Shown here: piece by piece, positions 17,131 through 24,951 of the stretch | How positions within the stretch are numbered: position 1 is the first letter of the stretch | How the letters are laid out: every line of letters starts with the position of its first letter | Origin: Halobacillus_B rhizosphaerae | GTDB lineage: Bacteria > Bacillota > Bacilli > Bacillales > Halobacillaceae | NCBI RefSeq assembly: GCF_046719735.1 | Contig: NZ_JAUTWQ010000008.1 | Span: 186,001-250,000, forward strand | Direction of reading: 5' to 3' | DNA: 64,000 bases | Made by a program: the position numbers and the translations under genes | The notes under the pieces: generated by a model | Told to the model about the DNA's origin: nothing | Database searches by the model: none | What the model saw: the letters and a program-made list of their open reading frames with translations, nothing else

Positions 17131-18189
17131 ATGAAAGCTCTGAATTTATATAATGAACAGGATATCCGATTTGAGCAGTCACCGGCACCCGTTATTGAAA
17201 ATGAAGATGATGTGATTATCAAAGTGAAAGCGGTGGGAATCTGCGGATCAGATATTTCCCGTTACAAGAAGCTTGGACCTTACGTCGAAGGCATGACATT
17301 CGGTCATGAGTTTGCAGGCGAGGTTACAGAAGTAGGTGCCGCGGTTACGAACATGGCTGTTGGTGACCGGGTGGCCGGCTGTCCAACTTTTTACTGCGGC
17401 AAGTGTGTTCCCTGTCAAAAAGGGGAACTCTCCCGCTGTGAGCGCCTGACTGTGATCGGCGCGCGTCATCCAGGAGCTTACGCCGAATACGTCCGGCTGC
17501 CTGCGACTCACCTCCTGCCGCTTCCGGACAATGTTGATTATGATACAGCTGCTTTAGTTGAACCTTCTTCCGTTGTAGCGCATGGATTTTACCGGACGAG
17601 CATTCGTCCAGGGGCAGAAGTTGCTGTCATGGGCTGCGGCAGCATCGGACTGTTAGCTGTCCAATGGGCGAAGATCTTTGGAGCGAAAAAAGTGTACGCC
17701 ATCGATATTGATGATTCCAAACTTGAGGTTGCGAAGCAGGTGGGAGCGGACATTTGCATCAATTCACTTCATACACCTGCGCACGTGCAAATCGCAGAAC
17801 TCACGGACGGTCTCGGGGTTGATCTAGCGGTCGAGTCCGCTGGTTCGCCCGTCACCTCGGCCCAAGTCTTCGCGCTCCCTAGAAAAGGCGGGGAAGTCGT
17901 ATTCATGGGTATTCCCTATGCTGATATTTCTATTGAACGGTTTTATTTTGAAAAGATAGTTCGCAATGAACTGAGGGTGCTAGGGTCGTGGAATGCGATT
18001 TCTCCGCCGTTTCCTGGTGAGGAATGGCATTCTTCGCTCCACTACATGAGCACCGGACAGATTAATGTACAGCCGATGATTTCCCATCACTTGAGTCTGG
18101 AAGCCGGTCCGCAGACATTTGATGATTTAATTCATCGGCGCGGGGATTACGTGAAAGTATTGTTTTATCCGGAACAGGAATGGGCCTGA
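17131..18189 (+). CDS. Galactitol-1-phosphate 5-dehydrogenase-like zinc dehydrogenase 2
   Basis: The 352-aa MDR protein has the zinc site (GICGSD, GHEFAGE), structural lobe CGKCVPCQKGELSRC and NAD loop VAVMGCGSIGLLA; it resembles GatD more than sorbitol dehydrogenase. AAAGGAAGGAG precedes the ATG. No tagatose-phosphate kinase or aldolase follows, so the product probably enters the pentose phosphate pathway directly, as in the arabitol PTS route with two arabitol-phosphate dehydrogenases known from Bacillus methanolicus. It ends the operon. Confidence 0.85.
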   Translation: MKALNLYNEQDIRFEQSPAPVIENEDDVIIKVKAVGICGSDISRYKKLGPYVEGMTFGHEFAGEVTEVGAAVTNMAVGDRVAGCPTFYCGKCVPCQKGELSRCERLTVIGARHPGAYAEYVRLPATHLLPLPDNVDYDTAALVEPSSVVAHGFYRTSIRPGAEVAVMGCGSIGLLAVQWAKIFGAKKVYAIDIDDSKLEVAKQVGADICINSLHTPAHVQIAELTDGLGVDLAVESAGSPVTSAQVFALPRKGGEVVFMGIPYADISIERFYFEKIVRNELRVLGSWNAISPPFPGEEWHSSLHYMSTGQINVQPMISHHLSLEAGPQTFDDLIHRRGDYVKVLFYPEQEWA

Positions 18190-18191
18190 AG

Positions 18192-18232
18192 AACAAAGAG
18201 TTCAGCTACTGCTGAGCTCTTTGTTTGTTCCT
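18192..18232 (+). terminator. Terminator of the polyol operon
   Basis: AACAAAGAGTTCAGC and GCTGAGCTCTTTGTT pair over 15 positions (one wobble) around a four-base loop, then a short T-rich tail. Confidence 0.8.
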
Positions 18233-18350
18233 ATAACTCGGGTACGATGGACGATCTCTAGTTCTTCCCGCTTATTCTCCTCGATTTGTGTTTATTACAA
18301 GCAGGCTTGGGAAATTGGTAAAAAATAGCTTGTTAAAGAGGAGGTATACG

Positions 18351-18827
18351 ATGGGAGAGCGTTCAGAGGCGTTGAACTATGCATCTAGAAATATATGGGC
18401 GGGCATTTTGTTTGGCATTGGAGTGGCTGCTTTTTTAGATGAAACCATTTTTCACCAGCTGCTGGCTTGGCACCACTTCTATGATCAGTCCACAAAAAGT
18501 GTGGGTTTGATTTCAGATGGACTCTTCCATGCGTTCAGTTGGTTTGCCACGATCGGTGGCTTGTTTATTGTGGCCGATTTACGCAGAAGGCATGCCTTTC
18601 ATTTCAAACGCTGGTGGGGAGGGGAGCTGTTAGGTTCTGGATGCTTCCAGCTTTATGATGGAACCATTCAGCATAAGCTCATGAAGATCCACCAGATTCG
18701 CTATGTGGATCATATTCTTCCCTATGATTTAATTTGGAATGGTATAGCGATTATTCTCATCATTGCAGGGATTCTATTAACCTACCAGACTCGTGACAGC
18801 AGGAAACACATGGGGGGAACGGCCTAA
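18351..18827 (+). CDS. DUF2243 membrane protein
   Basis: The 158-aa protein has four hydrophobic segments and the conserved DUF2243 motifs GILFGIGVAAFLDETIFHQLLAWHHFY, DGLFHAFSW and LYDGTIQHKLMKIHQIRY, rich in membrane-embedded His. GAGGAGG precedes ATG 18351; the upstream ATG at 18288 lacks one. Genes of this family are often next to a CtaG-type gene, as here with no gap, which suggests a shared role around haem-copper oxidase or metal handling; this is inference. Confidence 0.85.
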   Translation: MGERSEALNYASRNIWAGILFGIGVAAFLDETIFHQLLAWHHFYDQSTKSVGLISDGLFHAFSWFATIGGLFIVADLRRRHAFHFKRWWGGELLGSGCFQLYDGTIQHKLMKIHQIRYVDHILPYDLIWNGIAIILIIAGILLTYQTRDSRKHMGGTA

Positions 18828-19628
18828 ATGGAGCATGGACTTCAGAGAATAATGGACAACGGTATTTATCAAGGATTGATGGCTCTGCCATTCGTTCTTC
18901 TGCTAGCTTTATATTTCACTGCCGGGCTTTGGTCGAATAGAAAATCCCATCTGAGAGAATGGCCGGTTTATCGGTATGTCCTGTTCAGTCTGGGAATCGT
19001 GATTTCTGCATCAGCGGTTACCGGTCCGTTAGCAAGCAGGGCGATGGTGGATTTCCAAGCCCATATGACCGGCCATCTCTTTCTAGGGATGCTTGGACCG
19101 CTTCTGTTAGCTCTCTCTGCCCCGATGACTCTATTGCTGAGAGCTTTACCTCAACCCTTAGCTATAAAGGTAACCGGCGTGTTGAAAAGTCCTCCTGTAC
19201 GGACGATCAGTCATCCGGTAACAGCATCAATACTTAATGTCGGCGGACTCTGGGTCCTGTACACAACAGAAATCTATTCCGCCATGCATCATTACCTATG
19301 GCTTCACCTTCTCGTTCACTTTCACGTCTTTGCTGCCGGATACCTGTTTACCGTTGCCTTTGTTTATATGGATCCCGTTCCGCACCGTTACAGCTATGTG
19401 TACCGGACGGTGGTCTTCATTATTGCGCTAGCGGGTCACGGTGTTCTTTCCAAGTACATTTACTTTCAGCCCCCTCCTGGCGTAATAAAAGGGGAGGCTG
19501 AAGCGGGAGGAATGCTTATGTATTACGGGGGAGATGTGATTGATGCCATCATTATTTTCCTGCTTTGCTATCAATGGTATAAAGCGGCACGGCCCCGAAG
19601 CAGTATGGCTCTGGACCCTGTTAAATAA
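18828..19628 (+). CDS. CtaG-family cytochrome c oxidase assembly protein (caa3_CtaG)
   Basis: The 266-aa protein has about seven membrane segments with conserved His-bearing motifs (FQAHMTGHLFLGMLGPLLLALSAP, MHHYLWLHLLVHFHVFAAGYLF, GHGVLSKYIY). The family supports insertion of copper or formation of caa3 oxidase in Bacillus. The ATG directly follows the TAA of the DUF2243 gene, so the two are cotranscribed. No oxidase genes are in the window, so its real client is unknown. Confidence 0.85.
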   Translation: MEHGLQRIMDNGIYQGLMALPFVLLLALYFTAGLWSNRKSHLREWPVYRYVLFSLGIVISASAVTGPLASRAMVDFQAHMTGHLFLGMLGPLLLALSAPMTLLLRALPQPLAIKVTGVLKSPPVRTISHPVTASILNVGGLWVLYTTEIYSAMHHYLWLHLLVHFHVFAAGYLFTVAFVYMDPVPHRYSYVYRTVVFIIALAGHGVLSKYIYFQPPPGVIKGEAEAGGMLMYYGGDVIDAIIIFLLCYQWYKAARPRSSMALDPVK

Positions 19629-20076
19629 GTCTATTTCGAATAAGAGGTTGGGACAAAATCTTTTAGCTATTGTTTAATCCGAACGATGATGAAATCTTCC
19701 ATCGTTCGGATTTTTTGGCTGTATGGCGGAGGACTTCGAAATTTTTCACAGGTCGTGGATCTTCTTTCCCCCCTTTTATTCCTAAGTCTTGCTGTAAAGT
19801 ATAAACAAGGAAAATGGAAGTGAAAATATGAACCATTTCCGGAGCGGCCAGTCAGGGTCAACCTCTTCCACTTTTCCCTTCTTTTCATTGTTCTTCTATC
19901 GAGTAGAGGTGTCCCTCGCCTCTTTTTTTGCGTAAGGTCCTTTTCATAGATACAATGAGAGAGTGGGAACCTATCCGTGCTTCTTGCTTGTCGATTTAAG
20001 ATAAGAAGATTTGTTCGAGCACGGCAACGGATTAATTGTATGACAGACGGTGTCTAATCTACAGGAGGGACTGCGA
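19629..20076. other. Intergenic stretch with two hairpins
   Basis: Beyond the terminator at 19676 it holds a second terminator-like hairpin, AGAGGTG with CGCCTCT followed by seven T at 19905-19929, which has no recognisable gene upstream. A 35-codon frame at about 19828 runs through that hairpin and is not convincing. A short RNA ending there is possible. Confidence 0.4.
19676..19717 (+). terminator. Terminator with CCGAACGATG stem
   Basis: AATCCGAACGATG and CATCGTTCGGATT pair over 13 bases, followed by six T. The same stem recurs at 50444-50475, and GGACAAAA lies before it as GGACGAAAA does there; see findings. Confidence 0.85.
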
Positions 20077-20478
20077 GTGAACAGACCCATTCTTTTCATC
20101 CTTTGCTTACTAAGTGTATTATCTCTTATGGCATGTCAGAGCAATAATTTTAAGTTAGATAAAGAGAATGTAACGAGTATTGAAGTCCGGGGCTGGGATA
20201 CGAGTGAAGAGTTCCAGACCATCAAAGATCAACAAGTGATCGCAGATGTTGTCAATGGACTTAACAAATCGGGAACCGTAGACACTTCCAATAAGGATTT
20301 CATGATGCCAGAATATAGACTGCAATTTAAACACGATGAAGAAACGCTTTATGAGATGGGCTATTATACAGATCCTATGAAAATGGGGAGTAAGCCCGGG
20401 AATTTTTGGGACAAGAAGAACGGGGAATTCTATGAGTTCGAATATAAGTTGACGGTGAAAGAGCAGCAGGACCAATAG
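20077..20478 (+). CDS. Small lipoprotein of unknown function
   Basis: The 133-aa product has a lipoprotein signal (FILCLLSVLSLMAC, Cys at about residue 20) and a soluble domain with VTSIEVRGWDTSEEFQTIKD. GTG 20077 follows AGGAGGGACTGCGA. It would be lipidated on the outer face of the membrane. It stands alone, with a terminator-like hairpin (AGCAGGAC/GTTCTGTT, 20464-20498) overlapping its end. Confidence 0.75.
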   Translation: MNRPILFILCLLSVLSLMACQSNNFKLDKENVTSIEVRGWDTSEEFQTIKDQQVIADVVNGLNKSGTVDTSNKDFMMPEYRLQFKHDEETLYEMGYYTDPMKMGSKPGNFWDKKNGEFYEFEYKLTVKEQQDQ

Positions 20479-20632
20479 TCAAGTTCTGTTGTTTTTTTGT
20501 TTCCTTAGAAGAAGCTTTCCTAATCTATGGATTTCCTTCGTAAGCAAGAGTTCAAACAGCGATCCTTAGTGTTTCAGGGGAATTTCTAATCCCTTGAAAG
20601 CACAAGTAAAACAAGAAAGAAGGTGCCTTACA

Positions 20633-21685
20633 GTGGAGAAAATCGGAAGAAATGAACCATGTCCTTGCGGCAGTGGAAAAAAATATAAAAAGTGCTGCGG
20701 AAAGTCGAATGTTATACAGTTCCCTGCTAAGCAGATTGACGATGAACTGATCAATTTGCTGCATCAATTTCAAGAGGTGATGATGGACCAGTATTCCTAT
20801 CTGCTTCCTTATCAAGCTCCTGAAACGGATGAAGAACAAATGATTTATTTGGTTGGCCTGATTTACAAGGGAGTCTTTGACGTTCAGGAAAATGGCGAAT
20901 CTCCGTTCGAATACTTTTTAAAGAAAAAACGGAAAACCATCGTTCGTCCTGCGACGAAGCAGGCGTTCGAAGACTGGGTCAATGCGGTCCCAAGTTTTTT
21001 CAAATTGGAAAAGATGGAATCGGAAACTACACTGCTCGTAAAGGACCAATTAGACGGACAACTTTATCAAGTGAAAAGAGAAAGCATTCCTTTAGACACG
21101 GACGAGCTGGAAGATACTCCGTACTATATGGGCTTTCTAATGAACTGGGGAAATATGCATAATTTCTTCCCATTGGCCCTTCCTGGCGGGAAGAAATGGG
21201 GGGAGTCCTACTTGAAGAAGCTGAAGGAACGAGCGGCTGAAAGTGATGAATCTTCCATCACTGCGTATTTCCATAACCAATTTCTAACGGAAGTGAATAC
21301 CTGGTTCTTTGATGTACCGGACCGAGCAGAAGAAATGTATTCAGCAGAACCAGCAGAGTTAGAAGTACTTGCACTTTTGGATCAGCACGTCGAGCCTTCT
21401 GTTAAGTCTGCAGAAGGTTATCAAAGCGCGAGAAATTTTTGGCTGAGGTTCTGTGAGGAGACGAATCCACAAATCCGCAAGCCAGAGGTTCTATCCGCTT
21501 CTCTTGAATATTTTATCCGGTTCACCCCTTTCTTTGAATTGCTCGATGAAGGAGTCACTCAAAAAGAGATCGCTCAAAAGTATGGGGTAAGTCCAGCAAG
21601 CATTGCCAGGAGATTTGATGAATTTGAAGGGTTTTTATTCGATTTATTTGATGAAGAAAAGGTAGAAATGCCTGTACCACAATAA
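20633..21685 (+). CDS. SEC-C zinc-motif protein with C-terminal HTH-like segment
   Basis: The 350-aa protein begins with a SEC-C motif (IGRNEPCPCGSGKKYKKCCG, about residues 3-22), the zinc-binding element also found at the end of SecA. The middle is an acidic alpha/beta region without a recognised family, and residues about 300-330 (GVTQKEIAQKYGVSPASIARRFDEF) look like a helix-turn-helix. GTG 20633 has GAAGG nine bases upstream; the TTG at 20594 has none. A transcriptional or RNA-binding role is possible but unproven. Confidence 0.75.
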   Translation: MEKIGRNEPCPCGSGKKYKKCCGKSNVIQFPAKQIDDELINLLHQFQEVMMDQYSYLLPYQAPETDEEQMIYLVGLIYKGVFDVQENGESPFEYFLKKKRKTIVRPATKQAFEDWVNAVPSFFKLEKMESETTLLVKDQLDGQLYQVKRESIPLDTDELEDTPYYMGFLMNWGNMHNFFPLALPGGKKWGESYLKKLKERAAESDESSITAYFHNQFLTEVNTWFFDVPDRAEEMYSAEPAELEVLALLDQHVEPSVKSAEGYQSARNFWLRFCEETNPQIRKPEVLSASLEYFIRFTPFFELLDEGVTQKEIAQKYGVSPASIARRFDEFEGFLFDLFDEEKVEMPVPQ

Positions 21686-21728
21686 ACTGCGGATAGTTAA
21701 ACAAAAAGTAAATCTTGAATCTATGTAA

Positions 21729-21762
21729 GCAAAGACCGGTTAACGAATCTGGTCTTTGCTTA
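21729..21762. terminator. Bidirectional terminator
   Basis: GCAAAGACCGG pairs with CTGGTCTTTGC (one wobble) around a nine-base loop; it separates the rightward SEC-C gene from the leftward cupin pair. Confidence 0.75.
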
Positions 21763-21766
21763 TTTA

Positions 21767-22393
21767 TCATTGCTGAGCATTATAATGATAGTAAGGATAG
21801 TAGGCATAAGGAGAGTAAGCTCGGGTTTGTGAGTCAGCAGGCTGGTTTTTTGAGCAGTTATTAGGAGGTCCGATATAGGTGGAAGGCTGGACAGGAGCTG
21901 TGGTCTTCTTCCACTGATTTTCATCCATACAGTACGTGTGGGCCATCACGTTGTCAGGCGTAAAAGCAAGAATATCTGACCCCAATATTACTTCCGGTGT
22001 AGGGGCATCAAATATGGCCAGCAAGTGGGTTTGATCTTGGGTGGCGGTTTCATAGTGCCACCAGCCTTGTGGGATATTGGCAACTTGGCCAGGCTTAATC
22101 GCATAGTTAAGTATTTCCTTATTGAAGGGGTTGAATATGGACACGATAGCGGCTCCGGATATGCAGTACACCAATTCGGAAGCATTTTGATGATAATGAG
22201 GCTCTACGACATTACCTTTGCTCATGAAAATGTCTAACAACGAGGAGTTTTCCAGCGTATTCATCTGCTGGACGCCTAAAATGTTGATGAAGTTCTGGTT
22301 ATCTTTTTTAAACAAGGGACTCGTATTCATATCAAACGCAAATTGAGCTTTAGGTGAGCTGTAATCCATATATTTGGTCAACTTGATTCTCAT
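21767..22393 (-). CDS. Cupin protein with Tyr-rich tail, probable spore-coat protein
   Basis: The 208-aa protein has one cupin domain: motif 1 PHYHQNASELVYCISG gives His, His and Glu, motif 2 PGQVANIPQGWWHYET the final His, so a metal site is intact. The C-terminus (RAYSPYAYYPYYHYNAQQ) is very Tyr-rich, typical of spore coat proteins that become cross-linked. It lies 24 bases after a second cupin gene and shares STYIGPP/SVVIGPP with it, so the two are paralogous and cotranscribed. Enzymatic activity, if any, is unknown; oxalate decarboxylase-like coat enzymes are the nearest precedent. Confidence 0.8.
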   Translation of the reverse strand: MRIKLTKYMDYSSPKAQFAFDMNTSPLFKKDNQNFINILGVQQMNTLENSSLLDIFMSKGNVVEPHYHQNASELVYCISGAAIVSIFNPFNKEILNYAIKPGQVANIPQGWWHYETATQDQTHLLAIFDAPTPEVILGSDILAFTPDNVMAHTYCMDENQWKKTTAPVQPSTYIGPPNNCSKNQPADSQTRAYSPYAYYPYYHYNAQQ

Positions 22394-22417
22394 CTCTTTT
22401 CCGTGTTATCTATTTTT

Positions 22418-23077
22418 TTAATAGTCGATGGTGCGATGATTAATTTTAACCGAAATCCCTTTCTGTGCCTCTTCATCCTCAAACGAGGACTCCACCCTTG
22501 GTTCTGCACCTGCCCTCATTGCATGCTGAGATTGCGGGGGGCCGATGACCACGGATTCTTTAATGGGTGCCAGTGCCTCGGCAATCAATTCCGGATTGGC
22601 TCCATAAGCCATTTTAAAGACTTCCGGAGGGGTTAACCTTAGAGTGTCTGAGCCTTCAGCCGTTTCAAATTGATCATTATTGAAGAAGAGATGGAGATGT
22701 AATTTATCTGAAGCAGGTCTGATCCAGTGCCACCAGGCCATGGGTATGAAAACCACTTGACCAGCTTTGGCACTATAGTTATGAAGTTGTTTCGTATCTG
22801 GATCTACGATAGAAACAATGGCTTCACCGGAAACCACGACATCCAGCTCCCATGCATTAGGGTGCCAGTGCGGTTCCCGAATATGTCCCTTAGTTAGAAA
22901 CAAGTCGACAAAAGCCCCGCCGATCATGGCAGGAAGCTGGGTAGAAGTAACTTCATACGCAATATTTTCAGGGTTGCGTTGAAAGAAAATGTTCTCTCTC
23001 GTATTAAAAAATAAATTTGGCGTGCCGCTGGTTTTTTTAATATTGGTGTTATTCGGGACGAATCCAGATTGAGACAT
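22418..23077 (-). CDS. Cupin protein, paralogue of the downstream cupin
   Basis: The 219-aa protein has cupin motif 1 EPHWHPNAWELDVVVSGEA and motif 2 AGQVVFIPMAWWHWIRP with all four metal ligands. It lacks the Tyr-rich tail of its neighbour and has a charged C-terminus. I start at ATG 23077, seven bases after AGGAGG; the ATG at 23083 touches the ribosome binding site. A sigma-K-like promoter lies 50 bases upstream, so expression in the mother cell late in sporulation is likely. Confidence 0.82.
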   Translation of the reverse strand: MSQSGFVPNNTNIKKTSGTPNLFFNTRENIFFQRNPENIAYEVTSTQLPAMIGGAFVDLFLTKGHIREPHWHPNAWELDVVVSGEAIVSIVDPDTKQLHNYSAKAGQVVFIPMAWWHWIRPASDKLHLHLFFNNDQFETAEGSDTLRLTPPEVFKMAYGANPELIAEALAPIKESVVIGPPQSQHAMRAGAEPRVESSFEDEEAQKGISVKINHRTIDY

Positions 23078-23127
23078 AGGCATTCCTCCTGCGGATATCG
23101 CTTGCAGACATGGGCGATGGCGTTGGT

Positions 23128-23156
23128 ATTGTATATGGAAGTGGAGGGATTTTTGT
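23128..23156 (-). promoter_or_regulatory. Sigma-K-like promoter of the cupin pair
   Basis: On the minus strand ACA (23156-23154), a 16-base spacer and CATATACAAT (23137-23128) fit the sigma-K pattern AC(A/C)-N16-CATAnnnTA with one mismatch. The same layout precedes the third cupin. Confidence 0.5.
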
Positions 23157-23246
23157 GAATGACTGATTGGCGGGAATGAATGTCCAGACTCTATTTTTGA
23201 CCTGTAGTCAAAGCAAAAGGGTGAACCAAAGTATTTTTTATTTGCC

Positions 23247-23288
23247 AGAAAACCCGAACCATTGATTTTACCTTGGTTCGGGTTTTCT
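23247..23288. terminator. Terminator hairpin
   Basis: AGAAAACCCGAACC and GGTTCGGGTTTTCT pair perfectly over 14 bases. It most likely ends the leftward membrane-protein gene above it. Confidence 0.8.
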
Positions 23289-23334
23289 ATGGTTTTACAG
23301 ATTTTGCTGATTCCATCTGTTTTTCTTAAGAGCT

Positions 23335-24087
23335 CTACTGTTCAACGGTTCGGCTGTGACTTTCCTTTTGAATGCCAAAAGAAAAAGAAACCTTGCGGGA
23401 GTCCGATAATGTCGCTGTTACTCTAACGACTTGTGCCTTTAAAGAATTAGGAAGAGTAACATGCCCTCCGTCTACCTTCATTTCCTGTACCGTTCCTTTG
23501 TTTAAGAAAAAAACTTGCATATCGAAGGGTTCTTCCACAGGTGATAGGTCGACTTGAATCTGAGGAGCAGCCTTCACAGGGAATACATGAGCGCTGACAG
23601 GATCCTGATGGATTAAGTATGGAGTATCTGGAATCGCACATCCATTGCTGTCATCGTTATCCCAGCATGTGGTCGGATGTTTAATCGTTGTGTTATGTTC
23701 CCCGACTGTCAGATGTACCACTGGCTGCTCTTTTTTCTTAATGGATTCAAATTCCATGTAATTGAGGACATTTGGAATGAACAATCCAATAGCCACAGTA
23801 AGAGGAAGTAAAATAAGTAGGATTTTCACCGGCTTTCCGATCGGCCGCTTCTGAAGCCAGATATCTGCTGCAAAGACAAATATGCCGACCAACGAAGTAT
23901 TAAACCCCATGGAAACGGATTGAAAGAACAATAATCCTGCGGAAAAAGCAGTGACCGTGTGAATGAGAAAGTGAATCAATGAAGAAGATTTTGTAATTCT
24001 ATAAGTAATGTAGTGACTAAGAAGGTTAACTGGGACTGCAATGATCAGGATAAAAGGAAGAACATACATACCATATACGGAGACCAT
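23335..24087 (-). CDS. Membrane protein of unknown function, N-terminus probably out of frame
   Basis: The 250 codons encode four hydrophobic segments (to about residue 115) and a C-terminal extracytoplasmic domain with three Cys-bearing or Pro-rich stretches (HPTTCWDNDDSNGCAIPDTP). The only early ATG (24087) has no ribosome binding site, and it lies two bases after the stop of a short frame that does. Adding one T to the T5 run at 24104-24108 would fuse the two into a 293-aa protein. So this is either a frameshifted gene, a sequencing error, or a translationally coupled pair. Confidence 0.6.
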   Translation of the reverse strand: MVSVYGMYVLPFILIIAVPVNLLSHYITYRITKSSSLIHFLIHTVTAFSAGLLFFQSVSMGFNTSLVGIFVFAADIWLQKRPIGKPVKILLILLPLTVAIGLFIPNVLNYMEFESIKKKEQPVVHLTVGEHNTTIKHPTTCWDNDDSNGCAIPDTPYLIHQDPVSAHVFPVKAAPQIQVDLSPVEEPFDMQVFFLNKGTVQEMKVDGGHVTLPNSLKAQVVRVTATLSDSRKVSFSFGIQKESHSRTVEQ

Positions 24088-24089
24088 GC

Positions 24090-24215
24090 CTATGTATTCA
24101 ATGAAAAATTATCGTTTATTTTCATTCCCAGAACAAAAGGGAAGAGTAAAATCGTCATGAAATATGAAATCAAATAGACGAAAAATTTATGTTTTGCGTT
24201 TATTTTGGTATTCAA
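24090..24215 (-). pseudogene. N-terminal fragment (41 codons) of the membrane protein at 23335
   Basis: TTG 24215 follows AGGAGG by six bases. The 41-aa frame encodes a first membrane segment (FFVYLISYFMTILLFPFVLG) and stops at TAG 24090-24092, right before the ATG of the larger frame. One extra T in the run at 24104-24108 converts NDNFSLNT-stop to NDNFFIEYIGMVSVYG, which leads smoothly into the next membrane segment. Confidence 0.6.
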
Positions 24216-24385
24216 ATTTTCCCTCCTTTGTTAATTGCCCTATTCAGATTATCATAGATGAAAATTCCAGTAAATTTCGGTATCGTAATGTCGAACTCTA
24301 ATATTCGTAGTAAAATTTTAAGGGAGAACTATACTTAATGAATAGTCGATTGCATTACTTTTGCAAAAAAATGGGAGGGACAACG

Positions 24386-24601
24386 ATGGTCGTCTTTCTA
24401 TACATGGGGATTAGTATAGGCATTGCCTTTTGCCTTGGGATTATTCCAGAAGGACTTGGAGATACTCTGCTGTTAGGTGCCATTTTAGGTGTATTACTAG
24501 CTATATTTCATCAATTAACTAAAATCAATCATCGTTTATCGAAGGAAAATACAGGTACACGACCTTCTTCATTACGAAGAAAAATTCCCATACGCAAGTG
24601 A
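24386..24601 (+). CDS. Small membrane protein, 71 aa
   Basis: Two hydrophobic segments (VVFLYMGISIGIAFCLGII and LLLGAILGVLLAIFHQL) and a basic tail (SSLRRKIPIRK). GGGAGGG six bases before ATG 24386 supports this start; an ATG at 24338 also has AAGGGAG and would add 16 residues. No family recognised. Confidence 0.55.
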   Translation: MVVFLYMGISIGIAFCLGIIPEGLGDTLLLGAILGVLLAIFHQLTKINHRLSKENTGTRPSSLRRKIPIRK

Positions 24602-24742
24602 CCGGCATCTATATTTAGAAAGAACTTTGATTCAATAATCATAAGCATCATACACCAGAGACATAAGATTCAACTTGTAAATTTATTGCACAAAGTGTTA
24701 CGATGTTAGTTACTTACAGACGAAAGGAATGATGGGTGGCCG

Positions 24743-24754
24743 ATGAAGTACTAA
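24743..24754 (+). CDS. Possible three-codon leader peptide (MKY) of vmlR
   Basis: ATG AAG TAC TAA lies so that its stop codon falls inside the first arm (24750-24757) of the leader RNA hairpin. A second start four codons long (MGGR, 24732-24746) overlaps it in another frame, with AAAGGAA just upstream. Either could place a ribosome over the first arm. Too short to prove by sequence. Confidence 0.4.
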   Translation: MKY

Positions 24755-24920
24755 TCCGTTTTTTTATATTTGAAATTCTATATTTCAGATAGCAAAAAAT
24801 TTAGGATTAGTCTGCCCATTTTTCTATATACTGTTTAGCCGTATGGCTGAAGAGCTTATTAGAATACAGAAAAAATGTGATTTGACTAATCCTTCCAAAA
24901 CTATTTGGGAGGATTTTTTT
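24750..24920 (+). promoter_or_regulatory. Transcription attenuator upstream of vmlR
   Basis: Four segments can pair alternately. Arm 1 ACTAATCC (24750-24757) pairs with arm 2 GGATTAGT (24804-24811). Arm 3 repeats ACTAATCC (24885-24892) and can pair with arm 2, or, extended as AATCCTTCC (24888-24896), with arm 4 GGGAGGATT (24907-24915), which is followed by seven T. The 1:2 pairing leaves the 3:4 terminator free; a ribosome held on arm 1 frees arm 2 to capture arm 3 and stop termination. Ribosome-mediated attenuation is known for vmlR in B. subtilis. Confidence 0.82.
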
Positions 24921-24951
24921 ATTCTCCCTGAAATTGAAGGGATGATGGTTT

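Noticed and set aside
19828..19935. 35-codon frame after the CtaG gene
   Set aside because: It runs through a terminator hairpin and ends just after its T run; composition is not protein-like.
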